Assembly: GCF_000373925.1 (NCBI RefSeq)
Contig: NZ_KB892708.1
Location: forward strand, 62,001 to 126,000
Length of the DNA stretch: 64,000 nucleotides
From: Actinopolymorpha alba DSM 45243
GTDB lineage: Bacteria > Actinomycetota > Actinomycetes > Propionibacteriales > Actinopolymorphaceae
Direction: 5' to 3'
Shown: in pieces, positions 8,921-17,725 of the stretch
How the letters are laid out: every line of letters begins with the position of its first letter
Position numbering within the stretch: the stretch's first letter is position 1
Notes under the pieces: generated by a model
The model's input: only the letters and a program-made list of their open reading frames with translations
The model's database searches: none
Told to the model about the DNA's origin: nothing
Translations under genes and position numbers: made by a program

Positions 8921-9349
8921 CGTCGTTCGCTCCTTCGGTGGTCGTGCGCTGAGCCTAGCCCGCAGACTTCTCGCGCTCTCTGGACGACCCACGGACGTGG
9001 CCCGCGCTCGGGCCCGTTGCGGATACGCCCCTGCAAGGCGGGGTACGTCAGCCCTCCGACGCGGCAGGCATAACCCGAGCGGCCAGGTTCTTCAGTTCAT
9101 CAGGCAGGCGATGGTGCTGCCGGCCTCCTGATACGCCTCGATGAGGCGTCGCATGCGGATGGGATCGTCGTCTTGGCCGAACGCAGCCACCGCACGCCAC
9201 GCCCGATGCGACCAGTTTGCGACACGGGTTCTTCACCCATCGGTTCGGCGTACCCAGAATCTGGGCGCGGGCAAGGCGCCCAGTCGAGCAGACTCTGTCC
9301 CGCGTAGCTCCTTCAGCGACTCACCCGATCGGCAGCGGAAAGGAGAGAC
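8921..9349. other. Intergenic region, possible gene remnant
   Basis: 429 bases. On the minus strand around 9070-9200 a frame reads HRAWRAVAAFGQDDDPIRMRRLIEAYQEAGSTIACLMN and stops. It looks like the end of a former protein but has no start and no recognised family. The last 15 bases before 9350 hold the strong SD of the next gene. Confidence 0.35.
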
Positions 9350-10075
9350 GTGCAGGTGCCTGGGACGGGACGCATCCATCTGCAGTGGCCGAACTGCCTC
9401 AATGTCCGTGACCTTGGTGGATTACCCACGAGTGGCGGTCGCCAGATCGCTGGCGGAGCTTTGATTCGGTCTGACAATCTCAACCGGTTGACCGAAGCCG
9501 GCGTCAACGCGGTCCGCAAGGCTTCGGTGAGGCGGATCATCGACGTACGAACGCCCCAGGAATGCGAAGCGTATCCATCCCCCTTCGCGAGCGACCCGCT
9601 CTATCGAAACCTGCCGCTGTCCAGACCCGGCGACATCTACGACCCGACCCTGAGCATCGACCAGGACTACATCGTGATGCTCGACCGCAACCCCGACCTG
9701 CTCGCCGCAGCGGTCGGAGCGATCGCGGATGCACCGGCCGGAGGAGTCGTCGTCCATTGCCACTGGGGAAAGGATCGGGCCGGGAACGTGGTAGCACTCG
9801 CGTTGAGCCTCGCCGGAGTAGACGCCGAATCTGTCGCCGCTGACTACGCCGTCCTGGGCGACCGTATGCGCGACCACGTCGCCGAACAGCTTGCCCTCAT
9901 CGACGACCCCACTGAGCGGAACCAACTGGCGGAGCTCTTCACCGCCCGACCGGAGACCATGCTCGCGGTACTCAAGCATCTCAACGACAGATACGGCGGT
10001 GTTGAGCAGTACCTTCGTTACGGAGGTCTGAGCGACAATCAGGTCAACGCGCTGAGAGGCCGGCTCGTCAGCTAG
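9350..10075 (+). CDS. Tyrosine/dual-specificity protein phosphatase-like
   Basis: 241 residues of the Y_phosphatase3 type. LNVRDLGG and RSDNLNRLTEAG precede RRIIDVRTPQECE, and the P-loop is VVHCHWGKDRAGNV, so Cys137 and Arg143 keep the HC(x5)R rule; the usual TA after Cys is replaced by HW. The family removes phosphate from Tyr or Ser/Thr residues or from lipids. Start GTG at 9350 with AAAGGAGAG just upstream. Only 23 bases separate it from the PP2C-like gene, so they likely form one operon. Substrate unknown. Confidence 0.82.
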   Translation: MQVPGTGRIHLQWPNCLNVRDLGGLPTSGGRQIAGGALIRSDNLNRLTEAGVNAVRKASVRRIIDVRTPQECEAYPSPFASDPLYRNLPLSRPGDIYDPTLSIDQDYIVMLDRNPDLLAAAVGAIADAPAGGVVVHCHWGKDRAGNVVALALSLAGVDAESVAADYAVLGDRMRDHVAEQLALIDDPTERNQLAELFTARPETMLAVLKHLNDRYGGVEQYLRYGGLSDNQVNALRGRLVS

Positions 10076-10098
10076 CTGGGATCGAGGAGGCCTCAGGT

Positions 10099-10941
10099 AT
10101 GCAGGTGGCGGTGGCAAGCGTGGCGGCGAGGCCGGACCGGGTGAATGAGGACTTCTTCGGCACGGTGCCGACGGCCGCGGTGCTCCTCGATGGCGCTGGC
10201 ATGTCCGGCATCGAGTCGATCTGCTCGCATGGCGTTGCGTGGTACACCGGCCGGCTTGGAGGAGAACTCCTCGGCCGCTTGTGGCTTGATCCTGATCAGG
10301 ACCTTCCGACTCTGCTTGCCCAGGCCATCGAGCGCGTAGCCGATGCCCACCGAAACACCTGCGACCTCGCCAACCCGCGCAGTCCGTCTGCGACAGTTGC
10401 CATTCTGCGCCTATGCGGCGGCCGCGCTGACTACCTCGTACTCGGCGATTCTGTCCTCATACTTGATCAGGTCCAAGGTAAACCTCTCATCGTCGATGAT
10501 CGCCGCGAGGAAATGGTCCGCCGGCGTTACCGCCCCGCGTTCGATGCCGCTAAGGAGGGCAGTGCGGAGTACGACCGAGCCCTCAGTGACTACATCGCTG
10601 GACTGCGGGCCAACCGCAACCAGCCCGGTGGCTTCTGGCTGGCCAAGGGTGATCCACGGGCAGCGCTCGAAGCCATCACAGGAAGCTGCCGGATCTCAGA
10701 CCTCGCGGGCGCTGCGTTACTCAGCAACGGAGCCAGCCGGATCGTAGATCGGTTCGGGCTCGCCGACTGGCCTGAGGTTCTGACGCTCCTTCGGGCACAC
10801 GGACCAGCCGAGATCATCCGTCGCGTTCGCGAAGCCGAGATGGGCGGCCCAAACGGCGCTTCCCTGCCAAGGGCCCTCGACCCGGATGATGCGACGATCG
10901 CCCACTGCATGGCCCTGGCAGATGGTCTGCCTGGTACGTGA
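10099..10941 (+). CDS. PP2C-like protein with altered metal-binding motif
   Basis: 280 residues with the PP2C order: RVNEDFFG, AAVLLDGAG, SATVAILRL, ADYLVLGDSVLIL, then AALLSNGASRI and DPDDATIAH near the end. The actinobacterial family I know has SDG where this protein has SNG (residues about 212-214); that Asp is a metal ligand, so activity may be reduced or lost by a single GAC-to-AAC change. ATG 10099 with GAGGAGG upstream. It follows the tyrosine-phosphatase-like gene and precedes the broken DUF5946 gene. Role not known. Confidence 0.75.
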   Translation: MQVAVASVAARPDRVNEDFFGTVPTAAVLLDGAGMSGIESICSHGVAWYTGRLGGELLGRLWLDPDQDLPTLLAQAIERVADAHRNTCDLANPRSPSATVAILRLCGGRADYLVLGDSVLILDQVQGKPLIVDDRREEMVRRRYRPAFDAAKEGSAEYDRALSDYIAGLRANRNQPGGFWLAKGDPRAALEAITGSCRISDLAGAALLSNGASRIVDRFGLADWPEVLTLLRAHGPAEIIRRVREAEMGGPNGASLPRALDPDDATIAHCMALADGLPGT

Positions 10942-11022
10942 TTTAGTTGGTACGGAGATGAATGGACTCGCCCGGCTTCCGAGGGGGCATTTGGTCGGCA
11001 CGCCGATCGGGAAGGCCTTCAC

Positions 11023-11487
11023 ATGACCCGTTGCCCCGAATGCGGCGCGGCTCTGCCATCACTCTCGTGTGACGAGCTGTTCCAGGTCCTGCTCGCACTC
11101 GACCACTCCCGGCAGGAGCCTTGAGGGCCGTTGCACGCCGTCTCGGTCTCCTGCTTCCTGCTCCAGCATCCGGCCCGTCTTCCGGCATCAGGTGCCGACA
11201 GGCCCCGGGCCATCCTGCACACCTATTTGCGTGACGGTTTGCCCGCGGTCACCCAGCTGACCAACCGAGCCCGCCGGGCCAACTCGCATCGCAACAATGC
11301 CTCTGCACATCGCGGATCTTCCATGACCGCTGAGCCCGTGCCGCCGGCGCCGCCCGGACCACCGCCCAGCAGGTTTGCTGTCACCATCGCGGATGTGGCC
11401 CAGGGTGGTGACTTCGGTGCCGACGGCTTTCCTGAACGCGTCACAGCGTGGGCAGCGGCGACCGTCCGCGCCTGGCGTAACCTCTAA
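11023..11487 (+). pseudogene. DUF5946 family protein interrupted by an in-frame TGA
   Basis: From ATG 11023 the frame reads MTRCPECGAALPSLSCDELF, QVLLALDHSRQEP, then TGA (11122-11124), then in the same frame GPLHAVSVSCFLLQHPARLP to a TAA at 11485. The N-terminal CPECG and the later CFLLQHP block are what I recall for DUF5946. A Trp is expected at the TGA, which would need one G-to-A change from TGG. Everything else stays in frame, so this is a young nonsense pseudogene, a sequencing error or read-through. No selenocysteine context is apparent. Confidence 0.7.
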
Positions 11488-11701
11488 AGCTCCTTGCCTA
11501 TCAATGAGTAGTCGCCACGTTAGCTGAACCCGCGCTCATGCGATTATGCGATTTACGTCGGTCGGCTCGGAATAGGGTTTCGGTTCATTCTTCAGGCCAC
11601 CGGCTCGCTTACTTGGTGCTATCGAGGTTACGGAAAATTACCTTTTGGAGGACCTTGGAGTGGGCTCTTTCGGGCGGGGTTTTGTCGGTGGTCGCCGATA
11701 G

Positions 11702-12016
11702 TGTTCCGGTCATGGAGATCACGACCGGCTCCCCGCCCACGCACCTGTGCTGGGCTTGATGGGTGCGGTCGATTCCATGCTCGACGACATCTTGGGGTTG
11801 CCCACCTGGTCGTGTACGGACACTGATCTCGCCGAAGCGGTGGAGCTGGCGCAAAAGCTGGCCGCGAAGGTTGAAGCGGTTCGGCTCCGATCCATTCACG
11901 ACGTTGACGCGCATGAGCACAACGCGGCGAGGCGCCGCCTGGGCATCAGAGACGGCGACAAGGAACTTCTGACGCGGGACACTAGGACTCCTAAGCCCTT
12001 TGTCATTGGCGAATAG
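11702..12016 (+). pseudogene. DUF222 (13E12-type) protein N-terminal remnant
   Basis: The frame gives DRLPAHAPVLGLMGAVDSML, DDILGLPTWSCTDTDLAEAVELAQKLAAKVEAVRL, which matches the start of actinobacterial DUF222/HNH repeat proteins. It departs from the family after about residue 90 and stops at 12016; the HNH domain is absent. The possible start is GTG 11747 or ATG 11759. The full family is about 400-500 residues, so this is a fragment. Confidence 0.5.
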
Positions 12017-12364
12017 TCGCAGCATCTCCTGGACGAGGCGGGCCCTCGCCGTCTGCGGTCTGAGCGCGATGGATGCTGGGGCCGAAGCATGCCTCGCATC
12101 GCCCACATCCGCGTAGGCAAACACGCGAGCTACGTGACCCTCGGTAGCACGCGTGGCTGAATGTGACCGCGACTTTTGGCTGCCGCCGAAACGGTCGAAG
12201 AATCTCTCGCATTACAAGGGTTTTTGATCAGCTGCGTTGACCAAGTGTGGCCACACACCGCCTGGTCGGTCGCGCTTTTCCGAACGTTTGCCTACAAGTC
12301 TTGCCAAGGTAAAGCAAGATCCTTACATTCATTTTGGTTTGCCTACAACGTAAAGGTGCCCGAG
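12017..12364. promoter_or_regulatory. AT-richer leader before the ABC operon, with repeats
   Basis: No gene seen. The part 12281-12360 is clearly richer in A/T than its surroundings. It holds a direct repeat TTTGCCTACAA (12287-12297 and 12338-12348) and an inverted pair TCTTGC (12299-12304) / GCAAGA (12314-12319). I infer the promoter and perhaps an operator of the ABC operon lie here. Confidence 0.5.
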
Positions 12365-13336
12365 ATGAATAGAACGAACGCAGTTCGGGCACGGGGGGTC
12401 AGGAAGTCCTTTGGTGAAGTGGTCGCACTCGACGGTGTCGACCTGGATGTCGAAAGCGGCCAGGTGCACGGCTTGGTCGGCCCGAACGGTGCGGGCAAGA
12501 CGACGCTCCTCGGTCTGCTGTTGGGCCTTGCGGTCGCGGATAGCGGCCGCCTCGAGATCCTCGGTACGCCGGTCGGGCGGGTGCTTGCCGTTCCCGACGG
12601 TGTCGCGGGCTTCGTGGACGGGCCCGGGCTCTATCCCTCGCTTACCGCGCGGCAGAACCTCTCCGCCCTGGCCTTACTGCGCGAGCAAAACGCGGTGGGC
12701 ACTGGCGGCGTCGATGAAGCGCTCGAGCAGGTGGGGCTCACCGATGTCGCTGACGACCGGGTCCGGGGCTTCTCGCTGGGTATGCGGCAGCGGCTCGGGC
12801 TGGCCGCGGCGCTGCTCACCAAGCCGCGACTGCTCGTGCTCGACGAGCCGGCCAACGGTCTTGACCCTGCCGGCAAACACCACGTGCACCGCGTCATCAC
12901 TGAGCTCGCCGCGGACGGGACGGCGGTGGTCCTCTCCAGCCACCACATGGACGAGCTCGCGGTGCTGTGCTCCGAGGTCACCATCCTCGCCACCGGGCGG
13001 GTCGTCTTCACCGGCCCGGTGAGAAAGCTCGCCGCCGAGAGCGGCGAGCTCGACTACCGGCTGCTCACGTCGGACCCGGCGGCTGCCCGCGGGGTGGCGT
13101 CAGAGACGCCTGGTCTCCGTGTGCTGTCCGATCGCGGCTCAGGTGAACGGCTCGACGCCGACGTGCTCGTCGTCCGCGGTCCGGTGCCGGCCCTCGACGA
13201 GTTGGTGGTGCGGCTGGTGCGGGCCGGCGTTGCGGTACGGGAGCTGGGACCTGTGGTGGCGCCGCTGGAGGCCGCGTTCCTGGCATTGACCGGCACCGAC
13301 ACGGTGCCCGGGCAGAACATGGAGGTCCTGACGTGA
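12365..13336 (+). CDS. ABC transporter ATP-binding protein
   Basis: 323 residues. Walker A GPNGAGKTT at 39-47, a divergent signature FSLGMRQRLGLA, Walker B LLVLDEPANGLDP and the switch SSHHMDEL are all present, as in drug- or lantibiotic-type (CcmA/BcrA-like) ATPases; the C-terminal 100 residues are the usual accessory tail. Start ATG 12365, with AAAGG about ten bases upstream; longer frames run into the leader. It should power the permease encoded 64 bases downstream. Confidence 0.92.
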   Translation: MNRTNAVRARGVRKSFGEVVALDGVDLDVESGQVHGLVGPNGAGKTTLLGLLLGLAVADSGRLEILGTPVGRVLAVPDGVAGFVDGPGLYPSLTARQNLSALALLREQNAVGTGGVDEALEQVGLTDVADDRVRGFSLGMRQRLGLAAALLTKPRLLVLDEPANGLDPAGKHHVHRVITELAADGTAVVLSSHHMDELAVLCSEVTILATGRVVFTGPVRKLAAESGELDYRLLTSDPAAARGVASETPGLRVLSDRGSGERLDADVLVVRGPVPALDELVVRLVRAGVAVRELGPVVAPLEAAFLALTGTDTVPGQNMEVLT

Positions 13337-13373
13337 CCGAGCGAAGCGAGGGAGCCGACAAGCACAGCACCTC

Positions 13374-13406
13374 GGTCATGAGGCCGACGAAGGAGGCCTC
13401 ATGACC
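13374..13406 (+). promoter_or_regulatory. Hairpin spanning the permease start codon
   Basis: GGTCATGAGGCC (13374-13385) and GGCCTCATGACC (13395-13406) are perfect 12-bp inverted repeats with a 9-nt loop GACGAAGGA. The right arm contains the ATG of the permease and the loop holds most of its SD sequence. In RNA the start codon would be paired while the SD is exposed, which suggests translational control. Confidence 0.75.
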
Positions 13407-14756
13407 GCGACCGTCGCGCCACCCCAGGTCAGGGCACGGCCGGTGCCAGTGATGCACGGCTACCGGTTCGAGCTGGTCAAGCTGCTCTCCCAGTGGCGGA
13501 TCCGCGTACTGCTCGGGGCGTGCTGGATCGCGCCCGCGCTCTTCGTCGCCGCGGTGAGCCTGCAGAGCTCACTGCCCGCCGACACGGTTTTCGGCCGCTT
13601 GATGCACACGACCGGCTGGGCGGGGTCGCTGGTGGTGCTGGGTTTCTCGGGCACGTGGGCGCTCCCGCTGCTGACGGCGCTGGTCGCCGGCGACGTCTTC
13701 GCCATCGAGGACCGGCTGGGCACCTGGCGCCACCTCCTGGTGGCGATGCGTTCGCCGAGCCGGATCTTCGCGGCGAAAGGCCTTGCCAGTCTCACCGTGC
13801 TGCTGCTGCTGGTGGTCGGGCTGGCCGCCTCAAGCGTCGCCGGGGGCCTGGCCGTGGTCGGCAACCGCCCGCTCGTCGGCCTGGACGGCCATATCCTCGC
13901 CCCGACGGACGCGGCCGCAACGGCTCTGCTCGCGTGGGCGTGCGTACTGGCGCCGACGCTGGCATTCGCCGCCGTCGGGCTGCTCGGCTCGGTCGCGCTG
14001 GGGCGCTCGCCGATGGGGCTGCTGATGCCCGCGCTTCTCGCCTTCACGCTGCAGCTGGCGCAGATGCTTCCGCTGCCGGTCGCGGTGCGGCTGGCCCTGC
14101 CAAGCCACGCTTTCCTTGCCTGGCGTGGGCTGTTCACTAGTCCGGCGCAGACGGGCCCGCTCCTCATCGGTCTCGCGGTCAGCCTGGCGTGGGCGGTGAC
14201 CGCCACCGCGCTCGCGTACAGGCTGTTCCTGCGCAGGGACTTCACCGACGTGACGTACGACGGATCGGGCCGCCGTGTCCTGGTGGCGGGAGTGGCCCCG
14301 CTGGTTGGCCTGGTCGTCCTCACGGTCGTGGTGGTCGGCGGCACGACGCCGGCCAGGGGGTCGGGGATCGAGCGGGCCAAGCTGCAGGACTCGCTCGCCA
14401 CGGCGTTCGCCCATCTCTACCGGCTGCAGGCTCGAGAGCTCCGCCGGCCCGACGTCACCGAGGCGCAGCTGAGAGCCAGCGCGTCCTGTGACAAGGGTGG
14501 CAGCCGGGTGGTCGACGAGGGGCCCGGCAACGACTGGCGCTGCGTCGTCTCCTGGCACCTGCCCGGAGTGGACGCCGTGGGCACCGCCATCTACCAGCTC
14601 GACGTCACCGCGGACGGGCGGTACGTCGCCGACGGGGACGGGCCGAAGGAGGTGAACGGCTACTTCCAGGTGCGCACCCCGACCGGTGACGCACCTAATC
14701 CCCTGTGGCAGTTCGACGGGAACGTCGACCTGCTCGTCAGCAGTCGGAAGGGATGA
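13401..14756 (+). CDS. ABC transporter permease with extracytoplasmic C-terminal domain
   Basis: 451 residues. About six to seven hydrophobic segments occupy residues 28-318 (for example LLGACWIAPALFVAAV, GSLVVLGFSGTWALPLLTALVAG, LTVLLLLVVGLAASSVAGGLAV, VLVAGVAPLVGLVVLTVVVVGG). After the last one a soluble tail of about 130 residues follows, with two Cys (SCDKGG, WRCVVSW) that may form a disulfide outside the cell. The SD GAAGGAGG lies in the loop of the start-codon hairpin. It pairs with the ATPase upstream; the substrate is unknown. Confidence 0.85.
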   Translation: MTATVAPPQVRARPVPVMHGYRFELVKLLSQWRIRVLLGACWIAPALFVAAVSLQSSLPADTVFGRLMHTTGWAGSLVVLGFSGTWALPLLTALVAGDVFAIEDRLGTWRHLLVAMRSPSRIFAAKGLASLTVLLLLVVGLAASSVAGGLAVVGNRPLVGLDGHILAPTDAAATALLAWACVLAPTLAFAAVGLLGSVALGRSPMGLLMPALLAFTLQLAQMLPLPVAVRLALPSHAFLAWRGLFTSPAQTGPLLIGLAVSLAWAVTATALAYRLFLRRDFTDVTYDGSGRRVLVAGVAPLVGLVVLTVVVVGGTTPARGSGIERAKLQDSLATAFAHLYRLQARELRRPDVTEAQLRASASCDKGGSRVVDEGPGNDWRCVVSWHLPGVDAVGTAIYQLDVTADGRYVADGDGPKEVNGYFQVRTPTGDAPNPLWQFDGNVDLLVSSRKG

Positions 14757-14759
14757 CGC

Positions 14760-17516
14760 ATGCACGTCACGCGCCAGCGCCGACGCGCCCCGGGGGCCCG
14801 TCTCGGGCTCCTCGGCCGACGCGCCGGCCACCGGATCCGCATCCTCGCGGCCGGCACTGCCGCTCTCGCTCTCGCCGGCGGGGGCATCGCCGCCGCTTCG
14901 ACCGAGTTTTTCGGCACCGACCAAGTAGGTCAGACCACCGACAAGGGACTGGTCGTGTCCAGCGACCAGTACGTCAACCCGATCGGCGAGCGCCTCGTCA
15001 TCAACAACGGCAAGATCATGTCGTCCTCGGTCAGCCCGGACGGCACCCACCTCGCGGCCTCGGTCACCGACGGTGGGATGGCGCTCGCCATCGTGGACCT
15101 CAGGAACTCGAAGGTGCAGCAGCTCGTCGGCAACAACGCGGCGGCGGATCTGCGTATCAGCGGCAACGACGTGGGCCAGGAAGGCCCCACGTACTCGCCC
15201 GACGGTTCGCAGCTGTGGCTGGGCCAGGCCGACGGCTACCGCAGGTTCACCGTGAACCCGGACGGCTCCCTCGCCAACCCGACGTTCGTCCGGATCGCGG
15301 CGGACGGGCCCAGGCGCGCGCTGGTGGCTGAGGCGGTGTTCTCGCCCGACGGCTCCACCGTGTACTCCGCCGTCAACGGCCAGAACCGCGTGGTCGCCAT
15401 CGACGCGGAGACCGGGGCCATCGAGCAGAGCTGGGCCGTGGGCAACGCCCCACGTGACATGGCCCAGGTCGGGACCAAGCTCTATGTCAGCAACGAGGGC
15501 GGGCGGAAGGCGAAGCCCGGCGACGCCACGCTCAACTCCTACAACACCCAGGTGCCGGCCGACCCGGTGACCGCTGCCACCACCACCGGCACGGTCAGCG
15601 TCATCGACCTGGCGAACCCGGCTGCCGATGCCACGAGCATCGACGTTGGTCTGCACCCGACCGCCATGTACGCCAAGGACGGGGCGCTGTTCGTCACCAA
15701 CACCGCCAGCAACGACGTGTCGGTCATCGACACGACCAGCGACAAGGTTGTCCAGACCATCGCCACCCAACCGTGGCCAGAGGCCTCGGTGGGCTACGCG
15801 CCCGGGGCGGTGACGCTCACCGACGACGGTCACCTGCTGGTGACGCTCGGCCGCGCCAACGCGGTTGCCGTCTACCGGTACACGACCCCGCTGGAGCCGG
15901 TCAGCTACCTCGGCCTGCTCCCGACGGACTACTACCCCGCCGAGATCACCACCATCGGCAACGACGTACTGGTCTCCAACACCCGCGGTATCGACGCCCG
16001 TCGCCCTAACAACCCCCGCGGGCACGGCACCCACGACACGACGTCGAGCCTGCAGCGGTTCAGGCTGCCGAAGGACAACGCGATCAACGGCTACACGGCC
16101 AAGGTCTTCAAGCAGAACGGCTGGATCGCCAACTCGGTCCAGTTCAGCACTGGCAAGGGCGACGTCGCGCCGGTGCCGGTCCCGCAGCGGATCGGTGACC
16201 CGTCGACGATCAAGCACGTCTTCCTGATCGTCAAGGAGAACCGGACCTACGACCAGGTCTTCGGCGACGACCCGCGCGGCAACGGCGACCCGTCGCTGGC
16301 CCAGTACGGCGAGAACGTGACGCCGAACATGCACGCGCTGGCGCGTCAGTTCGGGCTGTACGACAACGTCTACGACGTCGGTACGAACTCCGCCGAGGGT
16401 CACAACTGGCTCATGCAGGCCGACAACCCGGAATACACCGAGTCCACGGCCGGTGAGTACATCCGCAGCTACGACACCGAAGACGACGCTCTCGGCCACC
16501 AGCGGACCGGCTTCATCTGGACCGGCGCGCAGGCGGCCGGAAAGACCGTGCGCAACTTCGGCGAGTTCCACCAGTTCCTGACCAAGCCCGCCGGTGCGAC
16601 CTGGCAGAACCTGTACTGCGACACCAAGAACATGGCGGCGACCGGGCAGGACACCGCCTACCCGATGAAGTCGAGCTCGCCGATCCCGTCGCTCAACGCG
16701 GTGTCCGTACCCGGCTTCCCGAAGTACGACGTCAGCGTCCCGGACATCTACAGGTACGAGATCTGGAAGCGTGACTTCGAGAAGAACGGGCCGGCGAACC
16801 TCAACATGTTCTGGCTCTCCAGCGACCACACCGGTGGTCCCCCGAACGGGGCCGCTCAGGTCGCGGACAACGACCTCGCGACCGGCAAGATCGTGGACGC
16901 GATCTCGCACAGCCCGTACTGGAAGGAATCCGCGATCTTCGTGGTCGAGGACGACTCCCAGAACGGCATCGACCACGTCGACGGCCACCGTGGCCCGATC
17001 CAGATCATCAGCCCCTGGGCCAAGCACGGCACCGTCGACAGCCACTACTACACGCAGATCACGATGATCCGGACCATCGAGCAGATCCTCGGGATCCACC
17101 CGATGAACCAGAAGGACAGCGCGGCCAGTCCGATGCGTGCGGCGTTCAACGACACGCCTGACTACACACCGTTCAACGCCGTGCCGAACCGCACCCCGCT
17201 GACCTTGGGTCTGTCGACCCCGCCGCCCTGTGGCCTGGACACACCGGCGGCACAGAACCCGAAGGCCGCGGCCGCGCCGACTGGAAAGGTGCCGGCGGAC
17301 AAGAAGGAGATCGCGGCGAAGTGGGAGGCATGGAAAGCGCAGAAGCACCTCGACGGGACCCTCGGCAGGGTCGACGCCGTCAATCCCGTACAGATGAACC
17401 ATTTCTCGTGGTACGAGGCGCACGAGTGGGAGAAGCCCTACCCGGGTGAAACCAAGATCTACGCGCCGAACCAGGTGCCGGGCGCCTACCTCCCGCCGAC
17501 GGACTCCGACGGCTGA
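14760..17516 (+). CDS. Secreted beta-propeller / alkaline-phosphatase-fold phosphoesterase
   Basis: 918 residues. An Arg-rich N-terminus and hydrophobic stretch (ILAAGTAALALAGGGIAAA) form a signal or anchor. Residues about 70-420 are YncE/YVTN-like propeller repeats (VSPDGTHLAASV, FSPDGSTVYSAV, DVSVIDTTSDKVV). From about 480 there is a phosphoesterase domain: HVFLIVKENRTYDQVFGD, TPNMHALARQFGLYDN, EGHNWL, VVEDDSQNGIDHVDGHRGP, as in acid phosphatase/phospholipase C-type enzymes. Start ATG 14760 lies three bases past the permease stop, with GGAAGGGA upstream. Probably acts outside the cell together with the ABC transporter. Confidence 0.88.
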   Translation: MHVTRQRRRAPGARLGLLGRRAGHRIRILAAGTAALALAGGGIAAASTEFFGTDQVGQTTDKGLVVSSDQYVNPIGERLVINNGKIMSSSVSPDGTHLAASVTDGGMALAIVDLRNSKVQQLVGNNAAADLRISGNDVGQEGPTYSPDGSQLWLGQADGYRRFTVNPDGSLANPTFVRIAADGPRRALVAEAVFSPDGSTVYSAVNGQNRVVAIDAETGAIEQSWAVGNAPRDMAQVGTKLYVSNEGGRKAKPGDATLNSYNTQVPADPVTAATTTGTVSVIDLANPAADATSIDVGLHPTAMYAKDGALFVTNTASNDVSVIDTTSDKVVQTIATQPWPEASVGYAPGAVTLTDDGHLLVTLGRANAVAVYRYTTPLEPVSYLGLLPTDYYPAEITTIGNDVLVSNTRGIDARRPNNPRGHGTHDTTSSLQRFRLPKDNAINGYTAKVFKQNGWIANSVQFSTGKGDVAPVPVPQRIGDPSTIKHVFLIVKENRTYDQVFGDDPRGNGDPSLAQYGENVTPNMHALARQFGLYDNVYDVGTNSAEGHNWLMQADNPEYTESTAGEYIRSYDTEDDALGHQRTGFIWTGAQAAGKTVRNFGEFHQFLTKPAGATWQNLYCDTKNMAATGQDTAYPMKSSSPIPSLNAVSVPGFPKYDVSVPDIYRYEIWKRDFEKNGPANLNMFWLSSDHTGGPPNGAAQVADNDLATGKIVDAISHSPYWKESAIFVVEDDSQNGIDHVDGHRGPIQIISPWAKHGTVDSHYYTQITMIRTIEQILGIHPMNQKDSAASPMRAAFNDTPDYTPFNAVPNRTPLTLGLSTPPPCGLDTPAAQNPKAAAAPTGKVPADKKEIAAKWEAWKAQKHLDGTLGRVDAVNPVQMNHFSWYEAHEWEKPYPGETKIYAPNQVPGAYLPPTDSDG

Positions 17517-17536
17517 GCTCCGCACAACCCACCTGA

Positions 17537-17563
17537 CGGCCCGCCGGGATTCCCGGCGGGCCG
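17537..17563 (+). terminator. Terminator of the ABC/phosphoesterase operon
   Basis: Stem GGCCCGCCGGG / CCCGGCGGGCC (plus a flanking C-G pair) with a 3-nt loop, 20 bases past the stop codon. No T tract, which is common for actinobacterial terminators. Confidence 0.8.
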
Positions 17564-17725
17564 CCTGCCCACAGTTCCTGTCCTGCCTTCAGTCGCCGGT
17601 CAATGGCAGGGGACCGCGCTCGACAGCCAAACCAACCCCATGACGGAACGAGCAAGGGTTAAACAACAAGCTAAGGGTTGTCGTCCGTCGGATCGTGGAT
17701 CCCCGGTGTTCGGTGCGGGTCCTGC

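Noticed and set aside
4838-9349. Second copy of the tRNA-Val 3' end as attR of the element
   Set aside because: No repeat of the GGTTCGATCCCAG region was found by reading through to 9.3 kb.
11122-11124. Selenocysteine at the DUF5946 TGA
   Set aside because: The expected residue is Trp, not Cys, and no SECIS-like structure was evident just downstream.
13830-17525. Minus-strand open frame of more than 1200 codons
   Set aside because: It is antisense to the propeller-phosphoesterase and permease genes, Arg/Val/Gly-rich, with no family features. High-GC third positions create such shadows.
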